A stretch of DNA of 64,000 nt from Gynuella sunshinyii YC6258. Lineage in GTDB: Bacteria; Pseudomonadota; Gammaproteobacteria; Pseudomonadales; Natronospirillaceae. The notes under the pieces are model-generated. The model was not told the DNA's origin. It saw only the letters and a program-made list of their open reading frames with translations, and ran no database searches. Below, piece after piece: positions 9,214 through 15,951 of the stretch. The stretch is from positions 6,176,593 to 6,240,592 of the forward strand of contig NZ_CP007142.1 of the NCBI RefSeq assembly GCF_000940805.1. Reading direction: 5' to 3'. Position 1 is the first letter of the stretch. Each line of letters opens with the position of its first letter. Position numbers and translations under genes: made by a program.

Positions 9214-10760
9214 GCGTTTCCTCCAGCCTGTTGCAGATGATCGGGGGTACAGTTGGCCATCATCAGGCCCAGGGTTTTTTCATCAGCCTGATCGCTGGAG
9301 ATTTCGCCGACGATATTGCCATCGAACATTACAATGATTCGATCTGCCAGACTCATAATTTCATCCAGTTCAACGGATACCAATAACACCGCTTTGCCGG
9401 CATTACGCATATCGATAATACGTTTGTGAATGAACTCGATTGCACCGATGTCGACCCCCCTTGTCGGCTGTCCTACTAACAGAACGTCGGGGTCCTGTTC
9501 AACTTCACGGGCAATCACCAGTTTCTGTTGATTACCACCGGAAAAATTAGCGGTTTTCAAACAGGGATCCGCAGGCCTGACATCCCAGGTATCCATTTTT
9601 TCCTGACAATCTTTCAGAATGGCGTTTTTATTCTGCAAAAACGTATGGTTATACTCAGCTTTCCGATGATAACCGAGAATAAATGCTTCCTGGGCATCGA
9701 ACTTATTGATCAACCCCATCTTATGGCGGTCTTCAGGCACATGCCCTACACCAATACCACGAATCTGATAAGGATCCATATGATGCTCTGCGGTAATCTG
9801 GTGGCCGTTCAGCTCGATGACACCACCGTTGATCGGACGAATGCCTGACAATGCTTCAAGTAACTCTGACTGACCATTGCCGCTGACACCCGCCACACCC
9901 AGAATTTCACCTTCACGAACCTCGAAACTGATGTTCTTGAGTCGATCCACACCACCTTCGCGAACAACAACATCTTTAACAGACAACAGCGCTTTACCAG
10001 GAGCATGTGCCTCGCGCTCAACCTTAAAGCGCACTTTTCGTCCCACCATCAGTTCAGCTAATTCTTCACGGTTGGTATTGGCGGTATCAACATGAGCCAC
10101 CATTTCACCACGTCGCATAACGGAAACATGATCGGTCGCCGCCATGATTTCCCGAAGTTTATGGGTGATCAGAATCACGGTGGTACCACGAGCCTTCAGT
10201 GAAGCCAGAATCTTAAACAAGTGTTCGGTTTCCTGCGGAGTCAGCACCCCCGTCGGCTCATCCAGAATCAATACTTTGGCACCGCGATATAACGCCTTTA
10301 GAATCTCCACCCGCTGCTGCAAGCCGACCGGTAACTCTTCAACAATGGCATCCGGATCAATATCAAGTCCATAGTCGGTTGCCAGCCGTTGCAGTTCGGT
10401 GCGGGCCTTACTCATTCCCTGACGCAACATCATGCCACCTTCTGTTCCCAACATGACGTTTTCCAGAACGGTGAAATTATCCACCAGCATGAAATGCTGA
10501 TGCACCATGCCGATACCGGCATCGATGGCATCCTGAGAACCCTTGATGTGAACCACCTGACCATCTATCAGAATGTCACCGGCATCCGCCTGATAAAACC
10601 CGTAGATAATGCTCATCAGGGTTGATTTACCGGCGCCGTTTTCTCCGACAATTCCGTGAATCGTGCCTTTGTTAACTTTTAAATCGATATATTTATTGGC
10701 GTGAACTTCACCAAACCGCTTATCGATACCGCGAAGCTCTATGGCGAGAGAGTCTGTCAT
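9210..10760 (-). CDS. Nucleoside ABC transporter ATPase, double-domain (NupO/YufO type)
   Basis: A 516-residue ATPase with two fused nucleotide-binding domains, the layout of sugar/nucleoside ABC importers. The first domain has Walker A GENGAGKST and Walker B VLILDEPTG (about 38-170). The second has an altered Walker A (GVSGNGQSE), signature FSGGNQQK and a LLVGQPTRG segment where the usual Asp-Glu is lost (Gly-Gln). This decay of the second ATP site is usual in the family. It is followed by both permeases with overlapping stops and starts, and preceded, across a terminator, by the binding-protein gene. Confidence 0.88.
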   Translation of the reverse strand: MTDSLAIELRGIDKRFGEVHANKYIDLKVNKGTIHGIVGENGAGKSTLMSIIYGFYQADAGDILIDGQVVHIKGSQDAIDAGIGMVHQHFMLVDNFTVLENVMLGTEGGMMLRQGMSKARTELQRLATDYGLDIDPDAIVEELPVGLQQRVEILKALYRGAKVLILDEPTGVLTPQETEHLFKILASLKARGTTVILITHKLREIMAATDHVSVMRRGEMVAHVDTANTNREELAELMVGRKVRFKVEREAHAPGKALLSVKDVVVREGGVDRLKNISFEVREGEILGVAGVSGNGQSELLEALSGIRPINGGVIELNGHQITAEHHMDPYQIRGIGVGHVPEDRHKMGLINKFDAQEAFILGYHRKAEYNHTFLQNKNAILKDCQEKMDTWDVRPADPCLKTANFSGGNQQKLVIAREVEQDPDVLLVGQPTRGVDIGAIEFIHKRIIDMRNAGKAVLLVSVELDEIMSLADRIIVMFDGNIVGEISSDQADEKTLGLMMANCTPDHLQQAGGNA

Positions 10761-10996
10761 ATCATCACCGTACTGGGCCTGCTATACAGGTAACTTATAA
10801 ACCAGATGCGCAAATGCATCGTCCTGATACACCTACCCTTCACCCTGAAAAGTCCGGCACCAAACCGTTTCAATCCTGTGAATTTTTCGGGGCTGTCTGA
10901 GTCGCTGGCGATATCGAAATGCAGCCAGTCAAAGACTTGCATCAGGCACTTCGTTATCCAACGGACTCATTAAACTGCAGTTTGACTGTGTTAATT

Positions 10997-11029
10997 AAAA
11001 AAGGCGGTTACCTTGCGATAAACCGCCTT
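10997..11029 (-). terminator. Rho-independent terminator after the binding-protein gene
   Basis: On the minus strand AAGGCGGTT pairs with AACCGCCTT around an 11-base loop and is followed by six T residues. It sits between the BMP gene and the ATPase gene of the same transporter, so it probably makes the binding protein more abundant than the membrane parts. The remaining roughly 290-bp gap has no convincing gene. Confidence 0.8.
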
Positions 11030-11051
11030 ATATAGTTCTTATTCTATTAAC

Positions 11052-12056
11052 TCACTGTATGTCACAACTGTTTGAAGTCATATAGTCATATACTTTGATC
11101 TTGCCGGATTTGATATCCGCTTCAATTGCATCCATTTTGGCTTTCATGTCATCAGTGATCAGATCTTTATTGTATTGATCCAATGCCCAATCAACACCAT
11201 CAGCAGCAAGATTCATCACTTTCAAACCACCTTTCCAGGTACCATCCTGAGCTTCTTTCCAGGACTGGTAAGATGCATAACCCACTTTCTTGGTCATGGA
11301 AGTAAGCATGGTACCAGGCTGCATATAGTTCTGGTTGGAGTCCACACCGATGGCGTATTTGCCTTCATCTTTGGCCGCCTGATAAACACCGATACCAGTA
11401 CCACCTGCTGCGGCATAAACCACGTCAGCACCTTTGGAGAACTGGGCCTTGGCCAGCTCGGCGCCTTTGGCTGGATCACCCCAGGCTGCCGGTGTGGTAC
11501 CTGTCATGTTCTCAAATACGGAAATACTTGGGTTTACATATTTGGCGCCCTGCACATATCCACAGGCAAATTTGCGAATCAGGGGAATATCCATACCACC
11601 GATAAAGCCGACTGCACCGGTTTTACTCTTCATGGCGGCCAATGCACCTACCAGAAATGAGCCTTCATGCTCTGCAAAAACGATGGATTGAACGTTGGGA
11701 AGATCAATAACAGAATCGATGATGGCAAACTGTATATCCGGGAATTCTTTGGCCACTTTTTCCACAGGAGAAGCGTAGGTGAAGCCGACTGCGATAATCG
11801 GACTGTTACCACGTTGTGCCAGGCGTCGTAAACCCTGTTCCATTTGAGCTTCATTCTGAGGTTCAAATTCACGGACTTTAACACCGGTATCCGCTGTAAA
11901 TGGTAAAACACCATCTTTGTACACAGCTTCGTTAAAAGACTTGTCGTTCTTACCGGCCTGATCGTAAATAACAGCAGGAGCAAACTTTGCTGCCATCGAA
12001 ACAGATGCAGACAAAGCAACAGCGGCGACGGCCGCGACTTTGATAAAACCTTTCAT
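11052..12056 (-). CDS. BMP-family periplasmic nucleoside-binding protein
   Basis: A 334-residue substrate-binding protein of the basic membrane protein family (PnrA/Med-like), the family that binds purine nucleosides in spirochaetes and other bacteria. A Sec signal peptide (MKGFIKVAAVAAVALSASVS, then MA) precedes the mature AKFAPAVIYDQAG. There is no lipobox cysteine, so it is a soluble periplasmic protein. Motifs include YDQAGKNDKSFNEAVYKDG, VGFTYASPVE and GVDSNQNY. An in-frame start 16 codons upstream lacks signal-peptide character; AGGGG eight bases before the ATG at 12056 supports the shorter form. It is the first gene of the transporter operon and faces the nutA side. Confidence 0.9.
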   Translation of the reverse strand: MKGFIKVAAVAAVALSASVSMAAKFAPAVIYDQAGKNDKSFNEAVYKDGVLPFTADTGVKVREFEPQNEAQMEQGLRRLAQRGNSPIIAVGFTYASPVEKVAKEFPDIQFAIIDSVIDLPNVQSIVFAEHEGSFLVGALAAMKSKTGAVGFIGGMDIPLIRKFACGYVQGAKYVNPSISVFENMTGTTPAAWGDPAKGAELAKAQFSKGADVVYAAAGGTGIGVYQAAKDEGKYAIGVDSNQNYMQPGTMLTSMTKKVGYASYQSWKEAQDGTWKGGLKVMNLAADGVDWALDQYNKDLITDDMKAKMDAIEADIKSGKIKVYDYMTSNSCDIQ

Positions 12057-12189
12057 GGTGAATTCCCCTTTGGGTTTACAGTTTTTAATTATATCGAGCT
12101 TCAAAGCGCCGCTAAATTAGCAAGTTGCTTAAATAAATTGAAGCTCTATTGTTGGTCACCTAACACCAATTCGGTAAATCGGTGCTTCT

Positions 12190-12214
12190 TTGACCATAAC
12201 CTGATCATGGTCAA
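12190..12214. promoter_or_regulatory. Inverted half-sites TTGACCA-N11-TGGTCAA between the BMP and zinc-ribbon genes
   Basis: Perfect TTGACCA (12190-12196) and TGGTCAA (12208-12214) arms lie in the divergent gap. The dyad extends to TTGACCAT/ATGGTCAA. The half-site sequence equals that of the E. coli RutR consensus (TTGACCAnnTGGTCAA), but here the halves are 11 bp apart, one helical turn wider than 2 bp. Candidate operator for the transporter. Confidence 0.4.
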
Positions 12215-12270
12215 CTTGAATCAAACCCCACAGCAGATAATAAGCCAACATTACTGCAAAAGTTAACCAA

Positions 12271-12462
12271 ATGGTCAAAAAAATTTGTCCCCACTGTAAA
12301 AACCTGCTTGAGCAGTTGAAAGCATGCGGCTGCCAGGACTGGTTTTGTCAACGCTGTGGTGTTCTGGTCTCCAGGAAACAGGCACTGCCAGTATCCGCTG
12401 AACACTCCGAACAGGAGCTGAATTCACCGGCAACCATGGCCACCATGGCTGTCCGGCAGTGA
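12271..12462 (+). CDS. Small zinc-ribbon protein, YfgJ-like (half length)
   Basis: A 63-residue protein resembling the C-terminal half of E. coli YfgJ (DUF1407 zinc ribbon). It has CPHC at 6-9, then ACGCQDWFCQRCG with Cys19, Cys21, Cys26 and Cys29, followed by VSRKQAL. Cys6/Cys9 and Cys26/Cys29 would hold one zinc; YfgJ has a second, N-terminal ribbon that is missing here. Cytoplasmic, function unknown. The ribosome site is weak. It lies between the nucleoside transporter and nutA; a link to them is not shown. Confidence 0.65.
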   Translation: MVKKICPHCKNLLEQLKACGCQDWFCQRCGVLVSRKQALPVSAEHSEQELNSPATMATMAVRQ

Positions 12463-12707
12463 CGCCGGCTAACAGATAAGATTGATACGGGGATTATCGA
12501 TTAACAAACTGGTTTGTCTGATAACTGTGGTAGAACAACAATAATGTCACAGGATCTGCATCTATTATGTTTTTTAGACATAAGTACAGGACTGGTCATA
12601 AACATAACTGGTTAGTACCATTATTGATCACTGCTGGCCGAATACGCACCAGCACGGGGAACTACCTGCACAATTTCGACAGAATTGATTGATTTCGAAT
12701 TTTTTTG

Positions 12708-12723
12708 TTGACCACTTGGTCAG
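12708..12723. promoter_or_regulatory. RutR-like palindrome TTGACCA-CT-TGGTCAG
   Basis: It matches the E. coli RutR consensus TTGACCAnnTGGTCAA at every position but the last. RutR is a TetR-family repressor released by uracil. No rutR gene is in the window, so the binding protein is inferred. Confidence 0.45.
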
Positions 12724-12740
12724 GGCCTGCTGTATTAGTT

Positions 12741-12772
12741 CTCTCACGATACTGTCATCCGACTGTCACAGT
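12741..12772 (+). promoter_or_regulatory. PHO box (PhoB binding site) upstream of nutA
   Basis: CTGTCAT-CCGA-CTGTCAC (12752-12769) fits the PhoB pattern of seven-base repeats every 11 bp. A third, weaker unit CTCTCAC at 12741 is in the same phase. This predicts induction of nutA under phosphate starvation. Confidence 0.75.
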
Positions 12773-12782
12773 TGGACACAAT

Positions 12783-12800
12783 CATGCATACAAATGCATG
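12783..12800. repeat. Dyad CATGCAT-ACAA-ATGCATG
   Basis: A seven-base perfect inverted repeat with a 4-base spacer just downstream of the PHO box, where RNA polymerase should sit. Possible repressor site or 5'-UTR hairpin. Confidence 0.35.
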
Positions 12801-12849
12801 CTAATAATCTCAACAAACGATAACTAAGAGACAAAGGAAGCCACTCAAC

Positions 12850-14445
12850 ATGAAACGCTTACTATCTTTGGCCATGATACTGATCGCTTCGATCTCCCTG
12901 ATCAACGGCTGCTCGATGATGTCCCCCAAGTACGAACCAGGCAAGCAATATCACCTGACGATTCTGCACACCAATGACCACCATGGCCGCTTCTGGAAAA
13001 ATGATAAAGGCGAATATGGTATGGCTGCCCGCAAAACACTCATCGACAGCATTCGTTCTGAAGTTGAGTCTGAGGGTGGCAGCGTATTGTTATTGTCCGG
13101 CGGCGACATTAACACAGGCGTACCCGAGTCAGACCTGCAGGATGCCGAGCCCGATTTCATCGGTATGAAAGCGCTGGGTTATGACGCTATGGCGGTAGGT
13201 AATCACGAATTCGACAATTCCCGGAAAGTCCTTGAAAAACAGGAAGGCTGGGCCGGATTCCCATTCCTGAGTGCGAATATTTTTTACAAAGGCACCGATA
13301 AAACTCTGTTCAAGCCCTATAAAATCTTTAATGTACAAGGCAACAAAGTTGCGGTTATGGGCCTGACAACCGAAGACACGGTCAAAATCGGTAACCCTGA
13401 ATACACCAGCGACCTGGATTTCCGTTCCCCTGTCAGCGTTGCCTCCAAACTGGTCCCGGAACTGCGCGAAAAAGCCGATATCGTTGTGGCGGCCACTCAC
13501 ATGGGTCACTATGCCAACGGAAATTACGGCGGCAATGCTCCCGGTGATGTGACTCTCGCACGCGAGGTATCCGGCATCGATATCATCGTTGGCGGTCACT
13601 CACAGAATCCATTGTTCGAACCTGATGTTCAGAACAACACATTGATTCTCCAGGCTTATGAGTGGGGTAAATATGTTGGACGTCTGGACCTGGTCATTCA
13701 GGATGGCAAGATTCAGAACTACCAGTATCGTCTTATTCCAGTCAATCTGAAGAAAAAAGAAAAGGACGCTGACGGCAAATCCATTTATACCCTGATGGAA
13801 AAAGAAATCGCAGAAGACCCCGCCATGTTGGCTCTGCTCACCCCTTACCAGGAAAAAGGCTCCGAATCTCTGAATGTCATCATCGGCAGCAGCAATGGCC
13901 TGTTTGTAGGTGATCGCAGCGTGGTGCGTAAACAGGAAACCAATTTGGGTAACCTGATCGCCAGAGCCCAAAAAGAAAAAACCAAAGCAGACGTGGGTAT
14001 CATGAACTCTGGCGGTATTCGTGCGGACATGGAAGGCGGCGACATCACCTACAAAGACGTACTGATTGTACAGCCATTTGCCAACATGTTGAGTTATGTG
14101 GACTTCACTGGCAAAGAGCTGTTTGACTATCTGACAGTAGCTGCGAACAAAGAAGTGGGTAGCGGTGCATTTGCACAATTCGACGGCGTCAGCATGGACG
14201 TGAAAAACGGTCAGATCATGAACGTTAAAATTGCGGGTAAACCACTGAATATGAATGCCACTTATCGTCTGGCAGTCAATGCCTATGTCGCTTCCGGCGG
14301 TGATGGATATCCTAAAATTACCGATCACCCAAATTACGTCAACACCGGATTCGTAGATGCAGACATGCTGGTTGAGTACATCAAAAACCACAGTCCGCTG
14401 AAAGTTGAGGATTTTGCACCAAGTAATGCAGTAAACCGGATGTAA
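12850..14445 (+). CDS. nutA: Lipoprotein 5'-nucleotidase / UDP-sugar hydrolase (NutA/UshA family)
   Basis: A 531-residue bimetal nucleotidase. A lipoprotein signal ends at Cys21 (ING-C), so it should be anchored in the outer membrane like the Vibrio NutA enzyme, which it resembles along its whole length. The N-terminal calcineurin-like domain has LHTNDHHGR, GGD, GNHEFDN, and GGHSQ metal ligands; the C-terminal UshA domain has NSGGIR and the substrate stack region SGGDGYP. It hydrolyses external nucleotides to nucleosides and phosphate. The PHO box upstream predicts control by PhoB. A divergently placed nucleoside importer is next door, and a terminator follows, so it is a single-gene transcript. 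Confidence 0.93.
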   Translation: MKRLLSLAMILIASISLINGCSMMSPKYEPGKQYHLTILHTNDHHGRFWKNDKGEYGMAARKTLIDSIRSEVESEGGSVLLLSGGDINTGVPESDLQDAEPDFIGMKALGYDAMAVGNHEFDNSRKVLEKQEGWAGFPFLSANIFYKGTDKTLFKPYKIFNVQGNKVAVMGLTTEDTVKIGNPEYTSDLDFRSPVSVASKLVPELREKADIVVAATHMGHYANGNYGGNAPGDVTLAREVSGIDIIVGGHSQNPLFEPDVQNNTLILQAYEWGKYVGRLDLVIQDGKIQNYQYRLIPVNLKKKEKDADGKSIYTLMEKEIAEDPAMLALLTPYQEKGSESLNVIIGSSNGLFVGDRSVVRKQETNLGNLIARAQKEKTKADVGIMNSGGIRADMEGGDITYKDVLIVQPFANMLSYVDFTGKELFDYLTVAANKEVGSGAFAQFDGVSMDVKNGQIMNVKIAGKPLNMNATYRLAVNAYVASGGDGYPKITDHPNYVNTGFVDADMLVEYIKNHSPLKVEDFAPSNAVNRM

Positions 14446-14464
14446 TTGTTCACATCCCCAAAAA

Positions 14465-14490
14465 AAGCCCTGATATCAGGGCTTTTTTTT
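14465..14490. terminator. Bidirectional Rho-independent terminator between nutA and folA
   Basis: AGCCCTGATATCAGGGCT forms a tight hairpin with an A-run on the left and eight T residues on the right. It can stop nutA (+) and folA (-). Confidence 0.9.
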
Positions 14491-14531
14491 CGCCGGTCAC
14501 TCGTTGAACGGCATTTTACCGGCAAGTCTGC

Positions 14532-15032
14532 TCAGCGGCTGTACACCGCAAAACTGTAGTCGTATGAGTGATCAGCATCGGCACAGAACTCCTCTGTACT
14601 CTGCAGCTGCCAGGACTGCATATCAAATTCTGGAAAACAGGTATCGCCCTCGATATCAGCATGTACCTGGGTAATATACAAACGATCTGCCATGGGTAGC
14701 GCCCGGGCGTATATTTCAGCTCCTCCCATGACCATGATTTCGTCCTGCTGCCGGGCCTCAGACAGTGATTCTGCCAGCTCAATCGCCTCTTCCAGGCTAC
14801 CAGCGACATGTACCCCCGGTAAACTGAGATGCTGCTGTCGGGTGATTACGATGTTTTCGCGATCAGGTAAAGGCTTGCCCAGTGAGTCATAGGTTTTACG
14901 CCCCATGATGACACACTTACCAGTGGTCAACTGTCGAAAACGCTTCATGTCATTCGGCAGCCGCCAGGGCAATTGATTATCTTTACCAATAACCCGATTT
15001 CGGGCCATTGCCCATACTAATGCCAGTTTCAT
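14532..15032 (-). CDS. folA: Dihydrofolate reductase
   Basis: A 166-residue type I DHFR reducing dihydrofolate with NADPH for one-carbon metabolism. It starts MKLALVWAMARNRVIGKDNQ; further motifs are LPWRLPNDMKRFRQLT with the catalytic acid Asp28, MGRKTYDS, the NADPH loop VMGGAEIY, and a C-terminal YSFAVYSR. A longer in-frame extension upstream is not conserved; AAGGAG seven bases before the ATG at 15032 fixes the start. It is divergent from hpt with a 213-bp gap. Confidence 0.95.
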   Translation of the reverse strand: MKLALVWAMARNRVIGKDNQLPWRLPNDMKRFRQLTTGKCVIMGRKTYDSLGKPLPDRENIVITRQQHLSLPGVHVAGSLEEAIELAESLSEARQQDEIMVMGGAEIYARALPMADRLYITQVHADIEGDTCFPEFDMQSWQLQSTEEFCADADHSYDYSFAVYSR

Positions 15033-15245
15033 GGCGAAACTCCTTACTGTTAAAAACCTGTGACGCCACAACATTATAAAGGGTCTGGTTGAACAGTTGC
15101 GATAAAACTGCCGAGCCATTACCCTTAGCCGTCCTCCTGGAGCTGTGGACCCAACGCGTCCCGCGACTTCCCGGTTCCGTAAATATTTAGTGGCACGCTG
15201 TCCATTATTTTCGCATCTGCCATACACCTTATTTTGGAGATAGTA

Positions 15246-15803
15246 ATGACCCCCGTTCCCGGCGATATCCAGCAAGTTATGGACGAAGCTGATTGTTTAT
15301 TCAGTGAAAGCCAGATAGAAGTTGCAATTGACCGCATGGCAAAAGAGATCAGTAATGACATTTCTGGTAAAAATCCGATTGTATTCAGTGTCATGAATGG
15401 CGGGCTGGTATTAACCGGCAAACTGGTCACCAAACTCGGCTTTCCACTTGAAGTCAGTTATTTGCATGCCACCCGTTATCGCAATGAAACCCGCGGTTCT
15501 GAACTGGACTGGAAAGCGTTCCCCGCTCAACAGCTTAAAGATCGCACCATTTTGATTGTCGATGATATTTATGATGAGGGTGCCACTCTCGGTGCCATTG
15601 TTGACCATTGCCGTACTGAGCAGGTTGGCGATTTACACGTTGCAGTTCTGCTGAATAAACTGCATGACCGGAAAGCCCGCCCAGACATCCTTCCGGACTA
15701 CATCGGTCTCGAATGTGAAGACCGCTTTGTCTTCGGCTTTGGCATGGATTACAAAGGATACTGGCGTAATGCTCCTGGTATCTATGCCGTTAAAGGCATG
15801 TAA
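15246..15803 (+). CDS. hpt: Hypoxanthine-guanine phosphoribosyltransferase
   Basis: A 185-residue purine salvage enzyme making IMP or GMP from the free base and PRPP. The PRPP loop is ILIVDDIYDEGATL, the N-terminal part has VFSVMNGGLVLTGKL and HATRYRNET, and the end is GYWRNAPGIYAVKG, very close to the pseudomonad hpt product. GGAG seven bases before the ATG at 15246 supports the start. It fits beside the nucleoside importer and nutA: bases released from imported purine nucleosides can be recaptured here. Confidence 0.93.
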   Translation: MTPVPGDIQQVMDEADCLFSESQIEVAIDRMAKEISNDISGKNPIVFSVMNGGLVLTGKLVTKLGFPLEVSYLHATRYRNETRGSELDWKAFPAQQLKDRTILIVDDIYDEGATLGAIVDHCRTEQVGDLHVAVLLNKLHDRKARPDILPDYIGLECEDRFVFGFGMDYKGYWRNAPGIYAVKGM

Positions 15804-15951
15804 ACCTGCACTCATCGATGGTCACTGATTTGCGGTTGACGGTTCGCTGTCAGCCGCCCCCGTCTGAATAGTTTTATCTTCCATTACAATTCTGTAACAG
15901 TTACGTCTTATACTGTTATCCGTTTATTGCCTGATAAAAAGCGGTTGTTAT

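Larger units (their letters stand above)
12463..12849. promoter_or_regulatory. nutA upstream control region
   Basis: A 387-bp gap without a gene. It contains, in order, a RutR-like palindrome, three PHO-box units in 11-bp phase and an 18-bp dyad, each listed separately. The final ribosome site is AGGAAG about 9 bp before the nutA ATG. I could not pick a convincing -10 hexamer. Confidence 0.6.

Noticed and set aside
12057-12270. Purine riboswitch upstream of the nucleoside transporter
   Set aside because: No purine-aptamer core or pairing pattern was seen, and the class is mainly found in Firmicutes.
13600-14391. A 263-codon open frame on the minus strand
   Set aside because: It is antisense to nutA, whose protein motifs are complete, and has no domain character.
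14532-15275. A 247-residue version of the folA product
   Set aside because: The extra 81 N-terminal residues overlap the hpt upstream region and do not match DHFR; AAGGAG before the internal ATG marks the real start.
15847-15914. PHO-like units upstream of ppk (CTGTCAG, CTGTAAC)
   Set aside because: The units are not in 11-bp phase with a second good copy, and the best one leaves too little space before the likely TATACT -10. Kept only as a remark under ppk.
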